The notes: a model not told the origin generated them from the letters alone. A DNA stretch of 9,018 nt from Phycisphaerales bacterium (GCA_016764015.1 JAESSR010000076.1:1-9018), one strand, 5' to 3'. Counted from the stretch's first letter, positions 1 to 6,779 are shown. Made by a program: numbers and translations.

Positions 1-18
1 ATAAATGGCGTCTCGAAG

Positions 19-32
19 GGGCAAAATTGCCC
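19..32. promoter_or_regulatory. Candidate operator dyad upstream of the first secreted-protein gene
   Basis: GGGCAA-AA-TTGCCC forms a dyad with perfect 6-bp arms. It ends 26 bp before the TATAAT box at 59-64. The 11-nt stretch GGGCAAAATTG (19-29) recurs in inverted form, CAATTTTGCCC, at 93-103, downstream of the predicted transcription start. A dyad plus an inverted partner flanking a promoter is the arrangement expected of a repressor or activator site, but no regulator is visible in the window. The 11-nt pair could also form a hairpin around the promoter region. Operator function is inference. Confidence 0.3.
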
Positions 33-36
33 GATC

Positions 37-64
37 CGAACACAATTGGGTGATTTTTTATAAT
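37..64 (+). promoter_or_regulatory. Probable promoter for the gene at 129
   Basis: A perfect -10 hexamer TATAAT lies at 59-64, after a T-run. The best -35 at normal spacing is weak (CGAACA, 37-42, 16-bp spacer, 3 of 6 consensus bases). Transcription would start near position 71, giving a leader of about 58 nt that contains the AGGAG at 116-120. The -10 box is convincing; the -35 is not. Confidence 0.45.
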
Positions 65-115
65 ATCATGTACAAACATGCCCTATCTGGTACAATTTTG
101 CCCGAGGGGCATACT

Positions 116-120
116 AGGAG
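116..120 (+). promoter_or_regulatory. Ribosome binding site that fixes the start at 129
   Basis: AGGAG ends 8 nt before the ATG at 129. The in-frame upstream ATG at 78 has no such site and would place 17 extra residues ahead of a plausible signal peptide, so 129 is the preferred start. Confidence 0.7.
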
Positions 121-128
121 ATAATCGG

Positions 129-1490
129 ATGAACAATGGAAGATCACTCTGCGCACTGAGCCTGCTTACCATCGCCAACGGACTCGCCATCGGCGGGCCC
201 GATTTGATCTGTTCAGAGATCAGCTCTGCAACCAACTTTGGGTTCGTGGATGACAAAGTCGCGTATTCATTCGGGACAACGGTGTGCAACATCGGCGATG
301 AGCCTCTGGATTGGGTTGCCAATACAAATCAGCACCCGTTGATCTCGCAAACGCTTTATAAGCTCAAAGACCACCAGATCACCCAGATCGGGATCGGGTT
401 TGTGCGTCACACCATCATCCCGCTCCAATCCAACGCGTGCAACCTCGTGTGCACTCCCGCCGCAGGATTTGAATCTCTGGGCGCTGGATGCTCAAGCGCC
501 AACGCCAGCTCGGTCAATGGTGCTCAGACACAGATGGGTCCGCGCTCGGAAGTCGACGCCTTTACCGGCGACTTCCCATACCCGTTCACCTCCATCGGGC
601 AGACAGGCGATGCGATCTATAAACGATTGCAGGTTGATCTTGCGGATGTGAGCGACCCTGATGCGTTGTACTTTGTCGAGACACAAGTCATCACCAGTGG
701 CGAGACTACGCCTGAAACCAGAGCGAACAATGCAAGCTATCGGCAGGTGATGTTTAGTCCTGGTTCGGCGAGCGCGACATTGACCGGGCCAACATATACG
801 GAACAAGCCGCGATCTTCGCGTGGCGGGATCACGGCAACGGGATCGGATTGCCCGACTCAGATGTAATGATCACCGAGATCACCATCCCCGGCGACGGGA
901 TCATCCATGCCGGATCGAAGGCGACTGATCTGGACGATGGCACCTACCGGTACGATTACGCTATTCATAATCAGAACGCTCACCGATCTATCGGATCCGC
1001 CTTGATCGCAATTGGGTTCAATCAGTCGGTGACCAGCCACACATTCAACAATGTGGATTACCACGATGATCTTGATGTATTGATCGATAGCACCGAGTGG
1101 TCAGTGGGCGCAATCAATGGCGAGGTCCTCCGCAACACCCTAGAAGATTTCGATACCAACCCGCTGGGCAATGCTGTTCGCTGGGGTACGACATACTCAT
1201 TCTCGTTTGTTTCATCCAATGTACCCGTGAATAAGGCGATGCAGATTGGTTTCTTCGCCCCCGGCGACATCGGCGACCCGGATTCTATGATCGTTGGGGT
1301 GGTTGCTCCGCAGAGCGGGCCTTGCATCGCCGATATGGATGGCGATCCACAGCTCAATTTCTTTGATATCTCAGCATTCCTCTCCGCATATGCAAATATG
1401 AATCTCAACGCTGATTTTAATGGCGATGGCCAGTTCAATTTTTTCGATGTCTCGGTGTTCTTGACGGCATTCACTGCCGGCTGCCCATAA
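129..1490 (+). CDS. Secreted protein of unknown function with C-terminal dockerin-like repeats
   Basis: A 453-residue exported protein. The N-terminus (MNNGRSLCALSLL...) looks like a signal peptide of about 22 residues with only one basic residue. The long middle part (about 23-390) begins GGPDLICSEI and contains GTTVCNIGDEPLDW and FTGDFPYPF. I recall similar secreted hypothetical proteins in marine planctomycetes, but no enzyme motif is visible, so I assign no function. The tail carries two calcium-loop-like repeats, DMDGDPQLNFFD (402-413) and DFNGDGQFNFFD (429-440), framed by C399 and the terminal C452-P453. This matches the tail type called GC-type dockerin and suggests attachment to the cell surface or to a partner protein. 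Residues D402, D404, D406 and D413 occupy the usual calcium-ligand positions of the first repeat. The next gene ends in the same kind of tail. The start is chosen from the AGGAG at 116-120. Confidence 0.85.
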   Translation: MNNGRSLCALSLLTIANGLAIGGPDLICSEISSATNFGFVDDKVAYSFGTTVCNIGDEPLDWVANTNQHPLISQTLYKLKDHQITQIGIGFVRHTIIPLQSNACNLVCTPAAGFESLGAGCSSANASSVNGAQTQMGPRSEVDAFTGDFPYPFTSIGQTGDAIYKRLQVDLADVSDPDALYFVETQVITSGETTPETRANNASYRQVMFSPGSASATLTGPTYTEQAAIFAWRDHGNGIGLPDSDVMITEITIPGDGIIHAGSKATDLDDGTYRYDYAIHNQNAHRSIGSALIAIGFNQSVTSHTFNNVDYHDDLDVLIDSTEWSVGAINGEVLRNTLEDFDTNPLGNAVRWGTTYSFSFVSSNVPVNKAMQIGFFAPGDIGDPDSMIVGVVAPQSGPCIADMDGDPQLNFFDISAFLSAYANMNLNADFNGDGQFNFFDVSVFLTAFTAGCP

Positions 1491-1633
1491 TCATTATCCA
1501 GAACAGATGGAACCCCGACAGATGAATCTCGTATAGCTTTGCGTCCAGAGCGGGGCGTTGTTGGCTTTCTTGTCGATATTGCACGATTCTTTGTGTGCTC
1601 TCCCCGCACATTCGATAATCAGGAGCCTCACAG
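1491..1633 (+). other. Spacer between the two dockerin-tailed genes
   Basis: These 143 bp hold no gene and no clear terminator. ATAAT-C-ATTAT straddles the upstream stop codon, and GCGGGG near 1551 has a distant complement CCCCGC near 1604. Neither is followed by a T-run. AGGAG at 1621-1625 is the ribosome binding site of the next gene. No strong promoter is seen, so cotranscription of the two genes is possible. Confidence 0.4.
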
Positions 1634-3079
1634 ATGAACGCATTCAGTACGCTTTCAATCGCTTTAATCACAACCCTCGCTGGCAATGCGATCTCAGCCC
1701 CCGATCACACCCATACTGGGCAGAACATCAACAACCAGAATCAGTTCGAAAAAGTATATGGGTGCTGGGGCGATGAGCATGGCGAGCTCGAAGGCGGCGT
1801 GTTCTTCCTGCCGGTGGATCAAGAAGCTCGTGAAATCATCGATGCGGTAGAAAACGCCAATCGTGGCGTGGTCGACAATCGCGTCGATATGGTCATTGTC
1901 GGCGACGGATACACCGCCAGCCAGATGGACCTCTTCCACACCAATGCCGACACCATCGAAAACTCATTCTTCCGATACGAACCATTTAAAAGCTACGAGC
2001 CTTACTTCCGGTTTACACAGATTGAAGTTGTCTCACTAGAATCAGGCGTTGACAACGATCCGAGCCAAGGCATCAACAGAAACACCGCGCTTGATATGTC
2101 ATACTGGTGCAGCGGCATCGAGCGCCTGCTGTGCGTGAGCGTTTCGAAGGCATACTCCCACGCAGCGGCGGCTCCGGATATTGACCAGGTCATCGCGATC
2201 GCCAACTCGACAAAGTACGGCGGCGCAGGGTACTCAAGCAATAACCTGGGCACGGCTGCAGGACGCAACTCGGCTGCGGTCGAGATCGCGATCCACGAAA
2301 TGGGACACTCCTTTGGTGATCTCGCAGACGAGTACACCTACGGCGGCCCAAACACCTATACGGGCAATGAACTGAGCCCTGTCAATGTTTCGATCTATAA
2401 CCGAAACGAACAACTCGCTGATTCACGAAAATGGTGGCGATGGATGGACGCGTCGATGGCAGGATTCGACAACCCGATTAGCTCCTATGAGGGTGGCAAC
2501 TACTCCGTCAATGGCGTGTACCGCCCATCGAATAACTCCATGATGCGGAATCTCGCACGCCCGTTCAACCTGGTGAGCGCCGAGCGTCTCATCCGTCAGA
2601 TATACAAGGAAGTCAATCCAATCGACGACGGCACGCCCGATGGCACGACGGTCGAGCCCAATGACACGATCTGGGTGACACCGATGCAGCCTTTGAATCA
2701 CGATTTGCAGGTTGTGTGGTACCTTGATGACCAGATCATTGTTGATGCAATCCAGCAACACGAGCTTGATCTCTCAACCCTTGCGATGGGCCCCGGCGAG
2801 CACACCGTCCGCGTCGAGGTCATTGACACAACCCCTTGGGTTCGCAATGAAACAATCAGGAACAACTTTATGAGCGAGAGCCGATCGTACACCGTTGGCT
2901 CGTGCTCGCTGCTTGCTGATTTCACCGATGACGGCGTGCTCAACTTCTTCGATCTCTCCGTATTTATTGATCTGTTCAATAATCAACGCCCAGAAGCTGA
3001 TTTCAACAACGATGGACAGTTCAACTTCTTTGATATTTCGATCTTCATTGGTGCCATGACCAGCGGAGAATGTCGATAA
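1634..3079 (+). CDS. Secreted M64-family (IgA peptidase-like) zinc metallopeptidase with dockerin-like tail
   Basis: A 481-residue exported protease, predicted to cut protein substrates outside the cytoplasm. A signal peptide ends at about A22 (NAISA), though its N-region lacks a basic residue. The M64 catalytic domain runs from about residue 81 (DNRVDMVIVGDGYT) to about 320. The zinc motif HEMGHSFGDLADEY is at 221-234: H221 and H225 bind zinc, E222 is the general base, and D232 stands where a third ligand would be expected. GVYRPSNNSMMR around 295-305 resembles the conserved region after the active site and may hold the Met turn. Residues about 325-420 look like an Ig-like beta domain. The tail has two repeats, DFTDDGVLNFFD (429-440; T431 at a position usually Asn/Asp) and DFNNDGQFNFFD (456-467), between C424 and C480. 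AGGAG lies 8 nt before the ATG. Bacteroides M64 enzymes are known for cleaving IgA, but an environmental planctomycete enzyme need not share that substrate. Confidence 0.88.
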   Translation: MNAFSTLSIALITTLAGNAISAPDHTHTGQNINNQNQFEKVYGCWGDEHGELEGGVFFLPVDQEAREIIDAVENANRGVVDNRVDMVIVGDGYTASQMDLFHTNADTIENSFFRYEPFKSYEPYFRFTQIEVVSLESGVDNDPSQGINRNTALDMSYWCSGIERLLCVSVSKAYSHAAAAPDIDQVIAIANSTKYGGAGYSSNNLGTAAGRNSAAVEIAIHEMGHSFGDLADEYTYGGPNTYTGNELSPVNVSIYNRNEQLADSRKWWRWMDASMAGFDNPISSYEGGNYSVNGVYRPSNNSMMRNLARPFNLVSAERLIRQIYKEVNPIDDGTPDGTTVEPNDTIWVTPMQPLNHDLQVVWYLDDQIIVDAIQQHELDLSTLAMGPGEHTVRVEVIDTTPWVRNETIRNNFMSESRSYTVGSCSLLADFTDDGVLNFFDLSVFIDLFNNQRPEADFNNDGQFNFFDISIFIGAMTSGECR

Positions 3080-3460
3080 ACTGGAGATATTGTACGATTG
3101 CAGGGCAATATGTTCTCACCCGGATCGTTCCCGTATTGATGGAGTCAAAGAATATCAGTCGTTCGTGCGTGAGCTCATCGCTCTGTGTGGATACTGTTGG
3201 GGAAACAATGCTGTTTTCTCGCTGTTTTGGTCATCCACTTGGCGAGAAGACACGATTTCCAATAAGTAGGAAAAGGGTCAGTTCGCTGGTTTGGTATTTC
3301 CTTCGGGCGATGCCGCGAATATCATGAGTTATCGGGGTTCTGTGAACTCTCATAAAAATTCGGTAGTTTTTAGATTCCAACAACTTTCAGCTCGCTCATC
3401 CTGTAAGACAAATAGGAATAGGCAGAGATATACAACGGACAAAATCGGGAGATCCATGAG
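3080..3460. other. Long intergenic region without a convincing gene
   Basis: No supported gene lies in these 381 bp. Just after the peptidase stop, ATATTG (3087-3092) and CAATAT (3106-3111) form a weak hairpin with no T-run. An imperfect stem-loop at 3324-3353 pairs ATGAG with CTCAT around an inner GTTC-TGT-GAAC hairpin and is followed by an A-run rather than a T-run. The 3' end holds the ribosome binding site GGGAG (3447-3451) of the DUF1573 gene. I see no tRNA, riboswitch or transposon end. Confidence 0.5.
3405..3434 (+). promoter_or_regulatory. Weak candidate promoter for the DUF1573 operon
   Basis: AAGACA (3405-3410) and TATACA (3429-3434) are separated by 18 bp, each matching 4 of 6 consensus bases. 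A start near 3441 would leave a leader of about 20 nt that still includes GGGAG at 3447-3451. Hexamers this weak can arise by chance. Confidence 0.25.
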
Positions 3461-4567
3461 ATGAACACGCAACACACCAAACGCACACGAAAACTTGTTC
3501 TTGGATCAGGGCTGGCACTGCTGTGCGGGTTCTCATCGTTTACCAATGCCCAAGCCCTTGATAGGAAAGATTTGGCACCGGCCAACCCTTCGCTCCTTTC
3601 GCCGGCGGTTGAGCGGCAAGGACGATTGACCTTCGCGAGCAAGACACAGGACACCGGCGAGATCCTCGATACGAATGTCGCCAAGCTCTCGTTCCTCTTT
3701 CGCAATACCGGAGTTGGCCCGCTGACCATTACGCAGGTGAAACCCGCATGTGGGTGCACGGTGCCTGAGATGGCAAAGAAAACCTACATGCCCGGCGAGC
3801 AAGGCACCATCAATGTCACCTTCGACCCACGCGGAAAACGGGGCGCGATGGCGCGCAGCATCACTATTTTTACGGATTCGGATTTAACCCCAACAGATTC
3901 GATTGTTATCCGTTCGTTGGTCAAGCCGGTCATCATATCTGAGCCTCGCGTGCTGCCATTCCAGGCAATCACCAAAGGCAACAGTGTCACCAAGGACATC
4001 AAGGTCTTTGGCAGAACCGATGATTTCAAAGTGACCCGCGCGACTATTAATGATCCAAAGAGCTTTGACATCGAAGTCGTCGACGGCGGCGAAGTCGAAA
4101 AAGATGGCGAGATGCTCAGGCTTCAGATCATCCGCGTCACCATCAAAGCCAGCGCAAAGCCGGACAATCATCGTGCTGAAATCACCGTGCGGACCAACGA
4201 TGAACGCCAATCAATCTTCTCGCTCACCACCGTTGCCCGCGTGCTCGGCGATCTCAAAACCACCCCGATCCGTGTCACCATGGGGCGAATCGCTGTTGGC
4301 GATGAGTTCGAACGCGAAATCAAGATCATCTCCAAGTCCGGCAAGGCCTTCGAGATCACGAGCGCCAATGCCAACACCATCGCGATCGACGCGACCTACG
4401 AGTTTGTGCCTGTTGATCCTCAACTCCGCACCGAGTGGATCGTCCGCATCAAGGGTTCGGTCGTCAACGCTGCTCCACGCTTTAATACGCAGCTTCATCT
4501 GGTCACCGATGTCCAGGATGAAGAGCAGCTCACTGTACAAATGTACGGGCAACTCCTCGCTCAATAA
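3461..4567 (+). CDS. Exported DUF1573 domain protein
   Basis: A 368-residue exported protein. The basic N-region (KRTRK, 7-11), hydrophobic core and AQA at 30-32 form a clear signal peptide. The DUF1573 domain lies at about 48-150: FASKTQDTGEI, then FLFRNTGVGPLTI, the hallmark KPACGCTVPE with C97 and C99, and PGEQGTINVTFDPRGKRG. The rest is beta-rich with charged stretches and probably holds one or two further Ig/ASH-like domains. DUF1573 has no settled biochemical role. In planctomycetes and Bacteroidetes such proteins are abundant in the envelope, and the CxC pair suggests a disulfide or metal site. GGGAG lies 9 nt before the ATG. The rhodanese gene starts 50 bp downstream in the same direction with no terminator between, so the two are probably cotranscribed. 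The family call is strong; the function is open. Confidence 0.85.
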   Translation: MNTQHTKRTRKLVLGSGLALLCGFSSFTNAQALDRKDLAPANPSLLSPAVERQGRLTFASKTQDTGEILDTNVAKLSFLFRNTGVGPLTITQVKPACGCTVPEMAKKTYMPGEQGTINVTFDPRGKRGAMARSITIFTDSDLTPTDSIVIRSLVKPVIISEPRVLPFQAITKGNSVTKDIKVFGRTDDFKVTRATINDPKSFDIEVVDGGEVEKDGEMLRLQIIRVTIKASAKPDNHRAEITVRTNDERQSIFSLTTVARVLGDLKTTPIRVTMGRIAVGDEFEREIKIISKSGKAFEITSANANTIAIDATYEFVPVDPQLRTEWIVRIKGSVVNAAPRFNTQLHLVTDVQDEEQLTVQMYGQLLAQ

Positions 4568-4617
4568 TCTCGAGGCATAGGGTTTTTGGTTCGTAATCTA
4601 CAGCTGCGGAGCGGTTT

Positions 4618-5238
4618 ATGAAGTGCATGCAATCCATCACAGGCGTGCTGGCGATTGTCGGGCTCGGGTATATCGCTGGGGTTGGGCATTCGCTCATCCG
4701 CACCAAACCTGTGATCCTTGGTGGCTCGGCGCTTATCGCTCCTGTGAGTGATGTGCCTATCAAAGCACCCGATGAACCAGTTGCCACAGACCTGACAACT
4801 GGCCCGACAACTGATTCAGCAACTGGCGAGCCCGATGCTGATCCTAAAAAATCTGCTCATGACATGCTACTGGACGCTCCGGTTCCTGCCGGCATGCTCA
4901 CGCTCCGCCAAGCACACCAGATGTGGCTCGACGGGGCATACTTTATCGACTCTCGTCTTGAGCATGAATATCAAGAAGGACATATATCGCTCGCAGCTTA
5001 TCTGACCACGGATACTATTTTCACCGATGCGGGCGAGACAGAGATGCAGAGCATCCCACCCGATGCCCAGGTCGTTATCTACTGCCTTGGTGGCGACGAG
5101 TGCGACGCATCGCTCAACACCAAAGCCATCCTCGAACAGTTCGGATATACCAATCTCGCCATCATGGGTGTTGGATATGACGAATGGGCGGCTGCGGGGT
5201 TGCCGACCAACTTGACCGAAAACGAGGATTCGCCATGA
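4618..5238 (+). CDS. Membrane-anchored rhodanese-like protein
   Basis: A 206-residue protein. Residues about 5-25 form one hydrophobic segment, followed by a Thr/Pro/Asp-rich linker (about 45-80) and a rhodanese domain from about 92 to 200, presumably facing the periplasm. The domain shows FIDSR (D111), EYQEGHI and the active-site strand VVIYCLGGDECDAS. C156 is the expected persulfide-forming cysteine, and C162 in the same loop offers a second thiol. The loop is not the short CxxGxRS form of classical rhodaneses, so sulfur-transferase activity is unproven; thiol or disulfide chemistry is equally plausible. C3 lies at the start of the membrane segment, but no lipobox is obvious. GGAG (4608-4611) precedes the ATG by 6 nt. 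The stop codon overlaps the start of the MauE-like gene (ATGA), which points to translational coupling. Confidence 0.83.
   Translation: MKCMQSITGVLAIVGLGYIAGVGHSLIRTKPVILGGSALIAPVSDVPIKAPDEPVATDLTTGPTTDSATGEPDADPKKSAHDMLLDAPVPAGMLTLRQAHQMWLDGAYFIDSRLEHEYQEGHISLAAYLTTDTIFTDAGETEMQSIPPDAQVVIYCLGGDECDASLNTKAILEQFGYTNLAIMGVGYDEWAAAGLPTNLTENEDSP
5224..5228 (+). promoter_or_regulatory. Ribosome binding site that fixes the MauE-like start at 5235
   Basis: GAGGA ends 6 nt before the ATG at 5235, inside the end of the rhodanese gene. It supports this start over the in-frame ATG at 5184, which would lengthen the overlap to 55 bp. Confidence 0.65.
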
Positions 5239-5789
5239 GTGCTAAGCAATGGGCAGAATCCATCATGCTCCAGTTCCCCTTGCGCGTTGCGCTCGGGGGC
5301 GTGTTTGTCTTTGCTGCATTCACCAAAATCAGCAATGTCCAAGCGTTCGCCTTTGCGATCAAAGGGTTCAAGGTTCTTGATCCCGACAAGCACGGGCATT
5401 TGATAATCAGTGCTGCGTATACGATGCCTTGGGTCGAGATGATCGCGGGAGTGCTGCTGATCCTTGGGCTCAAGACCAAAGCCGCGACATTGACCATCGG
5501 GCTGATGCTCGTCTTCTTCATCGGCGCCCTGCTCCATGTCATCTTCGATCCTTCGATTGATGCGGATTGTTCGTGCTTTGGTGATATGAACCTCGTGTGC
5601 GGCGCCAGCGTTGGGTGGTGCCAGGTAGTTCGTGATCTGGTCATGCTCATCCCGGTTGGGTACCTGCTCTGGCGTGGGGGCGGAAATCTCGCACTCGACA
5701 CCCTAATTGACAAGAAAGAGACCCCTTCTGGGCCAATTGAGGGGACATATTCAGCTCCAAAGGTCGATGAGGACGGAATCCGGGGCTAA
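5235..5789 (+). CDS. MauE/DoxX-family redox-associated membrane protein
   Basis: A 184-residue inner-membrane protein with four likely helices at about 16-32, 56-79, 83-104 and 131-146. The signature of the MauE branch is DCSCFGD, with C112 and C114 just after helix 3; C122 and C129 lie in the same loop. RDLVML then opens helix 4. MauE is known from methylamine dehydrogenase maturation, where it works with the thioredoxin-like MauD on disulfides. DoxX relatives are linked to thiosulfate or quinone redox reactions. No mau structural genes are seen here, so the name indicates fold and redox class only. A polar tail of about 35 residues follows helix 4. The gene overlaps the rhodanese gene by 4 nt. 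Together with the DUF1573 gene they form a probable envelope thiol-redox operon. Confidence 0.83.
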   Translation: MSAKQWAESIMLQFPLRVALGGVFVFAAFTKISNVQAFAFAIKGFKVLDPDKHGHLIISAAYTMPWVEMIAGVLLILGLKTKAATLTIGLMLVFFIGALLHVIFDPSIDADCSCFGDMNLVCGASVGWCQVVRDLVMLIPVGYLLWRGGGNLALDTLIDKKETPSGPIEGTYSAPKVDEDGIRG

Positions 5790-5884
5790 ACTCACCTTCC
5801 AAGAAAACAAATGATCCGTCGCTTATGGATCGAGCGTTGTTCGCTGATTGATAAGCCACGAAGTCCAAGACGGAGATCAAAGAC
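5790..5884 (+). other. Leader region upstream of rpsR
   Basis: These 95 bp separate the MauE-like gene from rpsR. Two small adjacent hairpins are possible: GATCC/GGATC (5813-5817 with 5827-5831) and AGCG/CGCT (5833-5836 with 5842-5845). GGAG at 5872-5875 is the ribosome binding site. No convincing promoter or terminator is seen, so rpsR may be read through from the operon upstream. Confidence 0.3.
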
Positions 5885-6184
5885 ATGAGCAGAATGAACT
5901 CATCAAGAGGCGGCAGCGGCGGCGGCAACAGAGACCGTAGCAGCAGCAGCGAAGATCGTTTCACCGGCGGCCCGGCACCAAAGGCAACCAAAGAATCTGG
6001 CAAGGGCATCGAGTTCTGTGACTACAAGGATCACGAGACCCTTCGTCGCATGATGACACCCAACGGCAAGATCTACGGGCGCAAGCGCCTGGGCACCAAT
6101 GCACGCCAGCAGCGCATGGTTGCACGAGCAATCAAGCGGGCACGCTTTATGGGCTTGCTCCCATTCACCAGCGCTACGCTCTGA
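5885..6184 (+). CDS. rpsR: 30S ribosomal protein S18
   Basis: A 99-residue component of the small ribosomal subunit that binds 16S rRNA with S6 in the platform. The S18 core starts around residue 42 (IEFCDYKDHETLRRMM) and continues through NGKIYGRKRLGTNARQQR to the signature ARAIKRARFMGLLPF. C45 directly precedes DYKD. The usual stretch between the conserved Cys and YKD is missing or replaced. The first 40 residues are a low-complexity Gly/Ser/Arg extension built on GGC- and AGC-rich DNA, making the protein longer than the usual 75 or so residues. GGAG lies 9 nt before the ATG, and a strong terminator follows. In many bacteria rpsR sits with rpsF, ssb and rplI; none of these is next to it here. 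Confidence 0.95.
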   Translation: MSRMNSSRGGSGGGNRDRSSSSEDRFTGGPAPKATKESGKGIEFCDYKDHETLRRMMTPNGKIYGRKRLGTNARQQRMVARAIKRARFMGLLPFTSATL

Positions 6185-6208
6185 GTGAACACATTGAATC
6201 AAATAGAG

Positions 6209-6239
6209 AACAAGCCGGGATGATCCCGGCTTGTTTTTT
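6209..6239 (+). terminator. Intrinsic terminator after rpsR
   Basis: AACAAGCCGGGA (6209-6220) and TCCCGGCTTGTT (6224-6235) pair perfectly over 12 bp around a TGA loop. The transcript ends in six T residues (6234-6239). The hairpin begins 25 nt after the rpsR stop and lies just before the promoter of the next gene. Confidence 0.93.
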
Positions 6240-6260
6240 GGCTCCATTTTTACATATAAT
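6231..6260 (+). promoter_or_regulatory. Promoter for a probably leaderless fRMsr mRNA
   Basis: A perfect TATAAT lies at 6255-6260, only 5 nt before the ATG at 6266. Transcription would start at about 6266-6268, at or next to the start codon. A partial -35, TTGTTT (6231-6236), sits 18 bp upstream and overlaps the terminator. There is no Shine-Dalgarno sequence, which agrees with a leaderless message. Confidence 0.6.
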
Positions 6261-6265
6261 TAACC

Positions 6266-6760
6266 ATGCCTGTATACGAACGAGATTATCGATCAGTTGC
6301 CCTCTCGCTTTGTGAAGTTTCTGGAAATCGACACCGACGAATGAACGAGGTATGCGATGTGCTCTGGCGCTTCTTCAAAGACCACGGCGTTTCGTGGGTC
6401 GGGTTCTATGAAAAAGACCATGACAACGAACAGATGATCTTGGGTGCGTCACGCGACAAGCCTGCTTGTTCACCGATCGAACTCCACGGCGCGTGCGGCA
6501 TGTGCTGGAGCAAAAAACGCCCCATCATTGTCAACGATGTTCACAACCTTGGGGAAAACTATATTCCGTGCGACCCGAGGGACCGCTCTGAGATCATCAT
6601 CCCTTTGTTCAACGACGATGGCTCGTGCTACGCGGTGCTCGATATCGACTCACATGATCGCAATGCGTTCTATGAGCATGATGTGATTGAACTCCGCAAG
6701 CTGATGGAATCGACCGCTATCAGTTGGCCAGCCCCGCACCTGCCCGCGTTAATTTATTGA
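6266..6760 (+). CDS. GAF-domain protein, probable free methionine-(R)-sulfoxide reductase
   Basis: A 164-residue, single-GAF cytoplasmic protein. Free Met-(R)-sulfoxide reductases (E. coli MsrC type) reduce oxidised free methionine using cysteines paired with thioredoxin. The three family cysteines appear at matching spacing: C68 (KPACSPI), C77 (GACGMC) and C102 (YIPCDP), which I align with E. coli C84, C94 and the catalytic C118. NDVH, RSEIIIPL and VLDIDS also agree with the family. The early SWVGFYE motif lines the GAF pocket. C80 is an extra cysteine next to C77. The C-terminus after ELRKLMES is unlike E. coli MsrC, ending WPAPHLPALIY. A non-enzymatic GAF sensor is the alternative, but three matching cysteines favour the reductase. 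It is transcribed apart from rpsR, after a terminator and with its own TATAAT. Confidence 0.8.
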   Translation: MPVYERDYRSVALSLCEVSGNRHRRMNEVCDVLWRFFKDHGVSWVGFYEKDHDNEQMILGASRDKPACSPIELHGACGMCWSKKRPIIVNDVHNLGENYIPCDPRDRSEIIIPLFNDDGSCYAVLDIDSHDRNAFYEHDVIELRKLMESTAISWPAPHLPALIY

Positions 6761-6779
6761 GCTGGAATAATTATGGCTG

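Noticed and set aside
68..124. 18-residue uORF (ATG at 68, TAA at 122) ending within the leader of the first gene
   Set aside because: The ATG lies about 3 nt upstream of the start predicted from TATAAT at 59-64, and it has no Shine-Dalgarno.
1058..1609. Long - strand ORF (183 codons) opposite the first dockerin-tailed gene
   Set aside because: It is antisense to a well-supported coding frame with a conserved tail and has no motif of its own.
3070..3327. 85-residue + strand ORF overlapping the end of the peptidase gene
   Set aside because: It has no ribosome binding site, no recognisable motif, and its composition is unlike the neighbouring proteins. It looks like chance.
3324..3353. Stem-loop considered as a terminator for the peptidase gene
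   Set aside because: It has an asymmetric internal loop, is followed by A residues rather than a T-run, and lies about 245 bp after the stop codon.
3456..3464. Minimal ATG-AGA-TGA ORF overlapping the DUF1573 start
   Set aside because: Too short to judge; the GGGAG spacing fits the ATG at 3461 well, and the overlap is probably coincidence.
4050..4580. 176-codon + strand ORF inside the DUF1573 gene
   Set aside because: Ser/Arg/Pro-rich shadow of the real frame; the DUF1573 frame has a signal peptide and family motif.
5162..5713. 183-codon - strand ORF opposite the MauE-like gene
   Set aside because: The + strand frame has the membrane helices and cysteine motif of a known family.
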